In this document: positions 16,187-22,032 of the stretch, piece by piece
How the letters are laid out: every line of letters begins with the position of its first letter
Position numbering within the stretch: position 1 is the stretch's first letter
Source of the DNA: Bdellovibrionales bacterium
Lineage (GTDB): Bacteria; Bdellovibrionota; Bdellovibrionia; Bdellovibrionales; UBA1609
Reading direction: 5' to 3'
Length of the DNA: 36,588 nucleotides
NCBI GenBank assembly: GCA_022842925.1
Contig: JALHOQ010000001.1
Coordinates: forward strand, 1 to 36,588
Made by a program: the position numbers and the translations under genes
Notes under the pieces: generated by a model
Database searches by the model: none
What the model was told of the DNA's origin: nothing
The model's input: only the letters and a program-made list of their open reading frames with translations

Positions 16187-16587
16187 TCTTGAGCTTTTTT
16201 GTTGTTGGCTGCTCCACCGCCAACAAAAGTGTCGGTCTTGGCGGAGCGGTAGGCGCAGGAACCGGCGCGCTGATTGGTGGCATTGCCGACCCTGGAAAAA
16301 ATGGTGAGCTTAGAACTCGCAACGTTCTAATCGGCGCGACCCTTGGGGGCATGACAGGAATGGTAGCGGGCTCCCTGATCCACAAAGAATCTGAGAAAGC
16401 GAAGAAAGAGGCGTTCTTAGCGGGCCAAAAGACAGCTGTGCCGGCAACCCCTGGGGCGATGCCAGCCATCAGCCAGCCCCGAGTCGAAACGCATTGGATC
16501 GAAGGCAGAGTTCAAGGCAATCGCTACATTGAGGGCCATTTTGAGTACGTGATTGTCGAGCCTGCGCGCTGGGATGTGAAGCAATGA
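16165..16587 (+). CDS. Glycine-zipper lipoprotein of the T4SS operon
   Basis: This 140-residue predicted outer-membrane lipoprotein starts at 16165 after AAGGAGG. The signal peptide ends at the lipobox VVGCS. A glycine-zipper helix (GLGGAVGAGTGALIGGIA) and a second one (GATLGGMTGMVAGSLI) follow, then a Lys-rich helix and a WIEGRVQGNRYIEGHFEYVI strand region. Small lipoproteins near T4SS genes often serve VirB7- or TrbH-like roles, but this is not a clear VirB7 homologue. It overlaps virD4 by 22 bases, and its stop overlaps the next ATG (ATGA), placing it firmly in the operon. Confidence 0.75.
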   Translation: MRIGIRLVLSFFVVGCSTANKSVGLGGAVGAGTGALIGGIADPGKNGELRTRNVLIGATLGGMTGMVAGSLIHKESEKAKKEAFLAGQKTAVPATPGAMPAISQPRVETHWIEGRVQGNRYIEGHFEYVIVEPARWDVKQ

Positions 16588-17279
16588 GACCAAGAATTGA
16601 GCCCATCGAAGAGATCAAATTTGCAGCTCGCCATGGCTTTTTAACTAAAGCCTTGTGGATCGAGTTTTTCGGAACCGGCACCGGCAACTGGCGAAATCGG
16701 CGCTGGAAACATTTTCGAGATTCGGGAATGTTCCGCGGTTCCAGGGACCATCTGGACCTGCTTATACCTAACTCGAAACACCCCTTGGTAAGAGAACATG
16801 CACCTCTTGTCTCGCGGCCGCCACGGATTGAGCAGCTCGCGCACGATACGGCCATAGCTCGCGGGGACCTAGTCCTTAAGCGGTCCATTCCCCGGATACG
16901 GATAGTTGTTGAAGCCGAGGCCAAGCGAAAGGAAAGCTTTTTTAATCGAGGTTTTTCAAATTTAGAACTCGATAAGTTTCCCGACCTTGCCGTGTGGCAG
17001 GATGGCTTTGGGGTAGCAGTTGAAATCGAAACGTCGACAAAATCAAAAGAACGATACAGAGAAATATTTGAGCGATACAAATCCGCAAGCTTTAGTCACG
17101 TGGTCTATGTGGTCGCAGACCTTGAAATGAAAATCCTAATCGACAGCATAGCTGAGGGGTACAAAAACCATTACCTCATTGGCTTTGCCTCCCTGAAGAG
17201 TTGGCTTGAAGATCCGGCAAAGGCAAAAGTAGTGACCGACTCAGAGCCAGAAAAATTCAAGGATCTGTTTCGGATTTAA
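16584..17279 (+). CDS. Replic_Relax-like protein with PD-(D/E)XK-type motif
   Basis: This 231-residue protein is coupled (ATGA) to the lipoprotein gene. The N-terminus (AARHGFLTKALWIEFF, then NRRWKHFRDSGMF) resembles a winged helix, followed by LVREHAPLVSRPPRIEQLAHDTAIARGDLVL. The C-terminal part has P133-D134 in FPDLAVWQDGFGVAVEIETSTKS, with E147, E149 and K153. Together this resembles the replication-relaxation (Replic_Relax, PF13814) layout with a restriction-endonuclease-like fold. A role in nicking, replication or relaxosome formation is inference. It is the last gene before a large inverted repeat, and no classical relaxase is seen in the window, so it is a natural candidate for the element's initiator protein. 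The domain assignment is from memory of the motif pattern. Confidence 0.6.
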   Translation: MRPRIEPIEEIKFAARHGFLTKALWIEFFGTGTGNWRNRRWKHFRDSGMFRGSRDHLDLLIPNSKHPLVREHAPLVSRPPRIEQLAHDTAIARGDLVLKRSIPRIRIVVEAEAKRKESFFNRGFSNLELDKFPDLAVWQDGFGVAVEIETSTKSKERYREIFERYKSASFSHVVYVVADLEMKILIDSIAEGYKNHYLIGFASLKSWLEDPAKAKVVTDSEPEKFKDLFRI

Positions 17280-17285
17280 GAACAA

Positions 17286-17353
17286 TTCGCGAACAGTTTC
17301 AGTACGAACGTACGAAAACGGTTCCGAAACTCGAAAATCTTCAATCGCGAAAA
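17286..17353. repeat. Cluster of small palindromes and CGAAA repeats
   Basis: The stretch contains the palindrome TTCGCGAA (17286-17293), GTACG-AA-CGTAC (17302-17313) and four CGAAA repeats at 17313, 17325, 17332 and 17348. They lie immediately left of the large inverted repeat and right after the Replic_Relax-like gene. Iterated sites beside a hairpin are typical of origins of transfer or replication. The function is inferred. Confidence 0.4.
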
Positions 17354-17371
17354 GGCAGAAAAACTAAATGC

Positions 17372-17487
17372 TTACCCCGCCACCGCCCAGATATCGGCCT
17401 CTGGGTCGCTGCTGACCCCTCCCCCTCCACGATGTTACGGGAAAGGGGTCAGCAGCTGAGTCCAATATCTGGGCGGTGGCGGGGTAA
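17372..17487. repeat. 116-nt nested inverted repeat, oriT/origin candidate
   Basis: The outer arms are perfect 23-bp complements (17372-17394 and 17465-17487; both contain the GCCACCGCCC core or its complement). The inner arms are perfect 13-bp complements, GCTGCTGACCCCT (17408-17420) and AGGGGTCAGCAGC (17444-17456). A 23-base loop lies between, and unequal internal loops (13 and 8 bases) separate the arms. Neither arm is followed by a T tract, so a simple terminator is unlikely. Its place between the transfer operon and RHH/xis/int genes makes oriT or a hairpin origin the leading reading, but a recombination site or a mobile repeat is possible. Confidence 0.6.
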
Positions 17488-17503
17488 TGGAAGGTAGGAA
17501 GAG

Positions 17504-17818
17504 ATGAAAATGATTTTTAAGAATAGGGAAGGAAGAGAGGAGAGGGTGTTGACATTGATTGCAGTATCCTTACTAGCAATGTTCTGGATTGGGATGTGTT
17601 CGGCGAACGCTCAACAACATGTGCGCACCGAGGAGATCAAAGCCAAGCTTTGTAGCAAGGACCTCTGCCTCACTAGGTGGAACAGTGTCGCCATTCTAAA
17701 CTGTCAGCCCCGGCCTGAGTATCCGTCAGCTCCAGACACTGACATGGTATTTGGCGCCTTTATCCAAGGACCAAGCAGCTGCTGGTGCCCATGCAACTTC
17801 CCCAAGTTCTACCCCTAA
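17504..17818 (+). CDS. Small Cys-rich secreted protein, hypothetical
   Basis: I do not recognise this 104-residue protein. An N-terminal hydrophobic stretch (LIAVSLLAMFWIGMCSANA, probable cleavage before QQH) follows a basic, charged start, so it is likely exported. The mature part has six Cys (KLCSKDLC, NCQPRP and CWCPCNF), suggesting disulfide bonds or metal binding. The C-terminus is Pro-rich. It starts 17 bases after the large inverted repeat and is read away from it. A gene in this place would be among the first or last to enter a recipient if the repeat is oriT. The function is unknown. Confidence 0.55.
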   Translation: MKMIFKNREGREERVLTLIAVSLLAMFWIGMCSANAQQHVRTEEIKAKLCSKDLCLTRWNSVAILNCQPRPEYPSAPDTDMVFGAFIQGPSSCWCPCNFPKFYP

Positions 17819-17846
17819 ACATCGTTTCCTCTAGAAAGGAGATTTT

Positions 17847-18221
17847 ATGAATCAAGAAAATTCGGACGGTCAGCCTAAAGGACAATTCAGAGTGGTGATT
17901 GACCGTGAAGCCAATGATGCCTTGGAAAGCTATGTTGCGAAGTTAAACAGGGACAATGACACCTCAAAAGTGTCGAAATCCGACCTCGCTAATTTCATCT
18001 TCCAAAGAATTGACGATCTCCTAGGCGACGCAGATATCGCGGACATCCGGGCCAAGTATTTTGATGCGAAGAAAGCCATCGAAGTCATCCTAAAGGGTGG
18101 GGCAACCCTCCCTGGCGAAATCCATGAAGCCCTCCTAAAGCATTGTGGAATTAAGCCTGCGACCAAGGAGAAGCGAGCCAAGAAGTTATCCACACCAAAG
18201 CTTGTGGATAACGTCAGCTGA
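17847..18221 (+). CDS. Ribbon-helix-helix-like DNA-binding protein (relaxosome accessory candidate)
   Basis: This 124-residue protein starts after AAAGGAG. FRVVIDREANDALESYVAKLNRD gives a beta strand and helix, and KVSKSDLANFIFQRIDDLL a second helix, which together fit a ribbon-helix-helix fold as in plasmid mobilisation accessory proteins (MobC, TraY-like). The C-terminal tail is Lys-rich (KEKRAKKLSTPK). Placed beside the oriT candidate and before xis and int, it is a plausible relaxosome accessory or regulator. The last codons overlap two inverted DnaA boxes, so the DNA here may do two jobs. The specific family is not certain. Confidence 0.6.
   Translation: MNQENSDGQPKGQFRVVIDREANDALESYVAKLNRDNDTSKVSKSDLANFIFQRIDDLLGDADIADIRAKYFDAKKAIEVILKGGATLPGEIHEALLKHCGIKPATKEKRAKKLSTPKLVDNVS
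18185..18212. promoter_or_regulatory. Inverted pair of perfect DnaA boxes
   Basis: GTTATCCACA (18185-18194) and TGTGGATAAC (18203-18212) are perfect 10-bp inverted arms around an 8-base centre. Each contains TTATCCACA, an exact match to the DnaA box consensus TTATNCACA. They lie inside the last codons of the RHH gene, 64 bases before xis. Possible roles are DnaA-dependent replication, cell-cycle control of excision or DnaA titration; this is inference. Confidence 0.6.
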
Positions 18222-18277
18222 CACTATTGGCATTGCGACATCTCGACATTCGCTAGAAGTGGAAAGGAGGTTTTGCT

Positions 18278-18538
18278 ATGATCACTTCCGCAGAACGAGA
18301 GGGAAATCTCGTTAATTTTCTGCTCTTTGAAAATCAAAAAGGCTGTATGAGTCTTAAGGAGTTCTCCTCGAGATTCGGTTATCCAATCAAAACACTTTAT
18401 GATTGGAAACATCGACCCTCGAAATACAAAGCTCCTAAAGACTTATTCATCAAGTTTAATAGAGATGTTTTTGTCCGTCTTGATGTCCTGCACTCATGGT
18501 TGATCGCCCAAAACCCGGTTCTCCGGGAAGGAGATTGA
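18278..18538 (+). CDS. Excisionase-like (AlpA/Xis-type) HTH protein
   Basis: This 86-residue protein starts after a strong AAAGGAGG site. SLKEFSSRFGYPIKTLYDWKHRPSKYKAPKDLFIKFNRDVFVRLDVLHSWL has the winged-helix MerR-like arrangement of AlpA/Xis excisionases: HTH, a loop with K/R-rich residues, and a final R.D.L..WL strand-helix. It ends two bases before the integrase ATG. Xis proteins bend att DNA and steer integrase towards excision. Adjacency to int and tRNA supports that role. Confidence 0.75.
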   Translation: MITSAEREGNLVNFLLFENQKGCMSLKEFSSRFGYPIKTLYDWKHRPSKYKAPKDLFIKFNRDVFVRLDVLHSWLIAQNPVLREGD

Positions 18539-18540
18539 TT

Positions 18541-19788
18541 ATGAGTATAGAGGTCAGAAAGACGAAAAATGGAGTGGCTTATCACGTTCGCTATCGACCG
18601 GCGGGTAAGCACTCTAATCATGTTGCCAAGTCCTTCAAAAAAATGTCTGAAGCTCGCGAGTTTCAGGCCATTGTGACGAAGGAGATCGCCAATTCGCGCC
18701 TAGGATATTCGACAACTCTTAGTTTCGAAAAAACTACGATTGCCGAAGAAGCAAACTTTTGGCTCGAACAAATGAAAATTGAATTGTCTGCGGGGTGGCA
18801 TAAGCGGGCCTCGAATCTGATTAGCCAGATTCTAATCCCTAAATATGGTCACCTTTCGCCAGACAAATTCAATGTCGCATTTATTCGGCGAATCCAAGCT
18901 GAACTCAAGAACACGAAGCTTCGAAACAGAGCTTCGAGAGTTCTTAGCAACAGTTCAGTAAATCGCTTCACTGAGGTCTTGTGCGCAATTTTGAACTATT
19001 CGGCAAAGACTCAACGAATTCCAGTAAACCCCGCTAAGGGGTACAGCAAGCTTCCTGACGAACGAATCGAAATTTCTTACTGGCAGCCCGAGGAAGTTAA
19101 AGACTTCCTCGGCTACACCTCTAAGAAATATCCGAAAGGCCACGAAGAGCGATGGGTGTATGCTGCCTTATTGGTGGCCCTTAATTGTGGGATGCGAGCG
19201 GGAGAACTGTGGGCCCTAATGCCTGAAGATATAAAAGAGGAGACTCTATATATTAAAAGGCAGTGGCGCGAGATTGAAAAGCGGTTCGACCTTCCAAAAG
19301 GGAAGAGGAACCGCAAAGCCAAAGACAGGCTTCCTTATCGTCACACCGTTCTTCACCCATTCGTCAGAAATGAGTTGCTTGAGATCATTCGGCAGCGAGA
19401 AGTCAGACCTAGCCAGACCATCTTCTACGGTGAAGAAGGTCAGCCCCGCGGACATAGGAGCTTTGCTCATAGATTCGAGCGGCTCATAAAGGCGTGGGGA
19501 GGTCGGCGGATTCGCTTTCATGATCTCCGCCACACGGCAATCACGCTGTGGGTGCATGCTGGGATTAATCTCAAAGTCATACAAGATATGGCTGGTCACG
19601 AGAGCATTTCCACCACCATGGGATACATCCATATGGTTGGCGGCAGTGTTAACAAAATCAGTCGGTTTCATCTTGTAGCCGAAGATCGCGATCTAAAAAT
19701 GATCGAGGGAAACTCCGATTTCAAAGAGCGGAGTGATTCGGATTCTGACGGAGAAATTCTGAGTAGTTCTGAACGAGGTGTACGTTAG
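18541..19788 (+). CDS. int: Phage-type tyrosine integrase of the element
   Basis: This 415-residue integrase starts at the ATG at 18541 after GGAAGGAG; a longer frame from 18496 would overlap xis. The N-terminus (MSIEVRKTKNGVAYHVRYRP) is an arm-binding domain, a core-binding domain follows at about 65-165, and the catalytic domain has R219 (NCGMRAGE), H327 and R330 (HDLRH), H353 (GHESISTTMGY) and Y362. It ends 78 bases before the 3' end of tRNA-fMet, the usual arrangement for tRNA-targeted islands. The stop overlaps the first of two 11-bp direct repeats that resemble arm-type sites. Confidence 0.93.
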   Translation: MSIEVRKTKNGVAYHVRYRPAGKHSNHVAKSFKKMSEAREFQAIVTKEIANSRLGYSTTLSFEKTTIAEEANFWLEQMKIELSAGWHKRASNLISQILIPKYGHLSPDKFNVAFIRRIQAELKNTKLRNRASRVLSNSSVNRFTEVLCAILNYSAKTQRIPVNPAKGYSKLPDERIEISYWQPEEVKDFLGYTSKKYPKGHEERWVYAALLVALNCGMRAGELWALMPEDIKEETLYIKRQWREIEKRFDLPKGKRNRKAKDRLPYRHTVLHPFVRNELLEIIRQREVRPSQTIFYGEEGQPRGHRSFAHRFERLIKAWGGRRIRFHDLRHTAITLWVHAGINLKVIQDMAGHESISTTMGYIHMVGGSVNKISRFHLVAEDRDLKMIEGNSDFKERSDSDSDGEILSSSERGVR

Positions 19789-19797
19789 GTGTACGTT
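19776..19797. repeat. Tandem AGGTGTACGTT repeats, integrase arm-site candidate
   Basis: AGGTGTACGTT occurs twice without a gap (19776-19786 and 19787-19797). The copies are identical, begin inside the last codons of int and lie about 70 bases from the tRNA 3' end. This matches where arm-type sites for the N-terminal integrase domain are expected. Confidence 0.6.
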
Positions 19798-19822
19798 CGA
19801 CTGCTCATTCCACGAGCAGTCG
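19798..19822 (+). terminator. Hairpin after the integrase gene
   Basis: CGACTGCTC (19798-19806) and GAGCAGTCG (19814-19822) form a perfect 9-bp stem with a 7-base loop. The sequence GAATTTTCTCAATTTTTAAG follows, which has T runs but no uninterrupted U tract. It is a probable terminator for int; the minus-strand tRNA reads towards it from the other side. Confidence 0.55.
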
Positions 19823-19866
19823 GAATTTTCTCAATTTTTAAGTGATTGAAATTTCTAGTAAAAAAT

Positions 19867-19943
<77 letters not shown>

Positions 19944-19971
19944 ACAAAAGATAGATAGAACAGGAGCAGGG

Positions 19972-20000
19972 AAACTACGTGCCGCTCGCAATTGAGTCAA
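19972..20000 (-). promoter_or_regulatory. Probable sigma-70 promoter of tRNA-fMet
   Basis: On the minus strand TTGACT (19995-20000) and TAGTTT (19972-19977) are separated by 17 bases. They lie 30-60 bases upstream of the tRNA 5' end, with a pyrimidine-rich region after the -10. The -35 is near consensus and the -10 is weaker. Confidence 0.45.
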
Positions 20001-20119
20001 GGATTCATTGGCTTGAATGGATTAAAGCCATGCGTCATCGCGGCCGTCACGCAAACCTGTCTTAAGGAACCAGAGTTCAGATGATAGCGTGCCTTGGATT
20101 TTGCCGGGGGGTGAAACTC

Positions 20120-20986
20120 ATGTTTTCAAAAATCATTCTGGTTCTGAGTCTGTTTTCGAGCGGTGCTCTTGCACACGAAAAGCTAGTCATTCAAGAGATG
20201 CACGAAATTCACGGGCTGCGCTCCCGTCTTCCGGTCGAAAAATCGGACACGCTCTTTGTATTCGACATCGACAACACTCTGCTTCGCACTCGGCAGGACT
20301 TGGGCGGCGATGCGTGGTTCACGTGGCAGGAGACGCTCCTCAAGCAGAGCCCGCAAAGTCCGGACCTCGTCGCGCTCGACTTCAACGGACTGCTTGTGGT
20401 TCAGGGGTGGCTGTTCGCGCTGAGCTCTATGATTCCGCCGGAAGCGGGCACGCCGGCCCTGTTTCGGGAACTGCAGGAGGCGGGGCACCCCGTGATTTTG
20501 CTCACCTCGCGTGGGACTGAATTTGAAAATTACACTGAGCGCGAACTGGCGCGAAATCAGTATGATTCCAAGCGGACCGCGCTTGCGCCACGAGCAGGCT
20601 TTGCGGCTCGCTTCTTACCCTATGACTTGAACGATCTCGAACGCAGCTGCCTCACCCAGGCCGACGCTCAACGTTTAAACCTGCCTCCGGCCAGGCCAAT
20701 TGTTTACCGCCGTGGTGTGGTGCTGACCAGTGGGCAACATAAGGGCGCCATGCTGAGATCCCTGCTTTGCAAAGTGAACCGCTCCTTCAGCCATATCGTC
20801 TTTGTCGACGACCATCAAAAGCACGTCGACCGGGTGTATGCGGCCTACGAGAATCAACCAGGCGAGGTCTTGTCCGTGAAGTATGCCTATATGGATGCAG
20901 AGGTGAGCGCCTTTCAGGCCAGCGATAAGTCGCTTGTGCGTGAGCAGTGGCAAAAGCTGAAAGATGTTTTGGGCGACATTTTTTAG
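20120..20986 (+). CDS. DUF2608-type HAD-like protein, exported
   Basis: This 288-residue protein starts at the ATG at 20120 after GGGGGGTG, which gives a signal peptide (MFSKIILVLSLFSSGALA). A longer frame from 20081 is less likely. VFDIDNTLL (D49 and D51) is the first HAD catalytic motif, VILLTSRG the second, and FVDDHQKHV the last acidic motif. Pattern and length fit DUF2608, found in Bdellovibrio and Legionella. A periplasmic phosphatase role is inferred from the HAD motifs; the substrate is unknown. It is the first gene on the chromosomal side of the tRNA. Confidence 0.75.
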   Translation: MFSKIILVLSLFSSGALAHEKLVIQEMHEIHGLRSRLPVEKSDTLFVFDIDNTLLRTRQDLGGDAWFTWQETLLKQSPQSPDLVALDFNGLLVVQGWLFALSSMIPPEAGTPALFRELQEAGHPVILLTSRGTEFENYTERELARNQYDSKRTALAPRAGFAARFLPYDLNDLERSCLTQADAQRLNLPPARPIVYRRGVVLTSGQHKGAMLRSLLCKVNRSFSHIVFVDDHQKHVDRVYAAYENQPGEVLSVKYAYMDAEVSAFQASDKSLVREQWQKLKDVLGDIF

Positions 20987-21028
20987 CCTGATACTCGTCT
21001 AAGTTATTGATATTCCATGATTAAAAAG

Positions 21029-21070
21029 TAGTACTAGTTTTAAGAGAATTCTCCGATAAGATAGTACTAT
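21029..21070. promoter_or_regulatory. Two TAGTACTA palindromes, operator candidate of the RHH-MNT gene
   Basis: TAGTACTA (21029-21036) and ATAGTACTAT (21061-21070) are perfect palindromes sharing TAGTACTA. Their centres are 33 bases apart, about three helical turns. The first coincides with a plausible -10 region 16 bases after TTGATA (21007-21012); the second overlaps the ATG at 21069. Paired short palindromes fit ribbon-helix-helix repressors. Confidence 0.5.
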
Positions 21071-21614
21071 GAAGCCTGTTTCAGGAAAATTTGTTTTGCG
21101 CCTAGAGCCCGACCTTCATCGGCGTTTGAAGGTGGAGGCCGAGGCGCACCAATCATCGTTGAATCGGTGGATTGTTCGTCGCCTTACAGGCGCGCCCGCC
21201 GTAGCCGATGATGTGACCCATCAGGTGATCGCGCGAGTGTTTGCAGACGATCTCGAAGGGGTCGTGGCCTTTGGCTCCTATGTTCGGGGCCAAATGACGT
21301 CCGCATCCGACATCGATTTGTTGATTGTGCTTCGGGCGGAACGCCGAATTGGCCGCGAGCTTTATTCGGAGTGGGATAAGCGCATCGCCGCTCATTTGGA
21401 TTCCCGGTACTCACCGCAGTTCAGTCATCTCCCTTCGGCCAATCCGTCCAGCCTGTGGCTGGAGGTGGCCCTTGAAGGCGAAGTTCTGCTCGATCAGTCG
21501 GCTCGAGTGCGATCCTCCCTTCACGATATAAGGCGCCAAATTGCCGAAGGAAAATTTATCCGCCGAATCAGTCACGGGCATCCGTATTGGGTTTCCCAAC
21601 AGGAGAAAAAATGA
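21069..21614 (+). CDS. RHH domain fused to MNT-type nucleotidyltransferase (antitoxin-like)
   Basis: The 181-residue protein has an N-terminal ribbon-helix-helix domain (FVLRLEPDLHRRLKVEAEAHQSSLNRWIVRRL, residues 8-39). A minimal nucleotidyltransferase follows with the motif G69-S70-x10-D81-I-D83 (FGSYVRGQMTSASDIDLLIV). The MNT partner of HEPN toxins adds AMP to the toxin or forms a neutralising complex; that chemistry is known for the family and not shown here. The extra RHH domain would let this antitoxin repress its own operon, consistent with the two palindromes at its start. It is coupled to the HEPN gene by an ATGA overlap. Confidence 0.75.
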   Translation: MKPVSGKFVLRLEPDLHRRLKVEAEAHQSSLNRWIVRRLTGAPAVADDVTHQVIARVFADDLEGVVAFGSYVRGQMTSASDIDLLIVLRAERRIGRELYSEWDKRIAAHLDSRYSPQFSHLPSANPSSLWLEVALEGEVLLDQSARVRSSLHDIRRQIAEGKFIRRISHGHPYWVSQQEKK

Positions 21615-22018
21615 GAAACGCCACATTGGCCTTCGACTACATCGACCGGGCCCGCAAGCGCCTCGCGGCGCTCGACGCTCTTTTTAAACAGGATGCCTGG
21701 GCCGATGTGGTGCGGGAGTCCCAGGAAGTCGTGGAGCTGGCGCTGAAATCACTTCTCAGACATCACAACATTGAAGTGCCACGCATTCATGATGTCTCCG
21801 GAGTTATGGAAGCGGAAAAGACCCGTTTTCCCTCAGGGGTGCAAAAAAATTTGAAAAAATACATGGATATATCTCGCGCGCTACGCCGAGATCGGGAGCT
21901 GGCCTTTTACGGCAGTGAGGATCTTACGCCACAAGAATTCTATCGTAGAGAAGATGCCGTCATCGCCAAAGAGTCAGCTGAATGGGTGGTCCATACGCTT
22001 TTACCTGTCATCCGCTGA
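21611..22018 (+). CDS. HEPN-domain protein (toxin-like partner)
   Basis: This 135-residue HEPN-domain protein starts at 21611 after AGGAG; a frame from 21587 overlaps the upstream gene. It reads as YIDRARKRLAALDALFKQDAWADVVRESQEVVELALKSLLRHHNI, the HEPN four-helix pattern, ending with AEWVVHTLLPVI. The canonical R-x4-6-H ribonuclease motif is not obvious (the relevant region is ALRRDRELAFYGSED), so nuclease activity is uncertain. It overlaps the RHH-MNT gene, forming a HEPN/MNT module of the toxin-antitoxin type. Confidence 0.75.
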   Translation: MRNATLAFDYIDRARKRLAALDALFKQDAWADVVRESQEVVELALKSLLRHHNIEVPRIHDVSGVMEAEKTRFPSGVQKNLKKYMDISRALRRDRELAFYGSEDLTPQEFYRREDAVIAKESAEWVVHTLLPVIR

Positions 22019-22032
22019 GGCGCTGTTCGAGG

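Noticed and set aside
17372-17487. The large inverted repeat read as a rho-independent terminator
   Set aside because: No U tract follows on either strand, and the loops and nested arms are far larger than a typical terminator.
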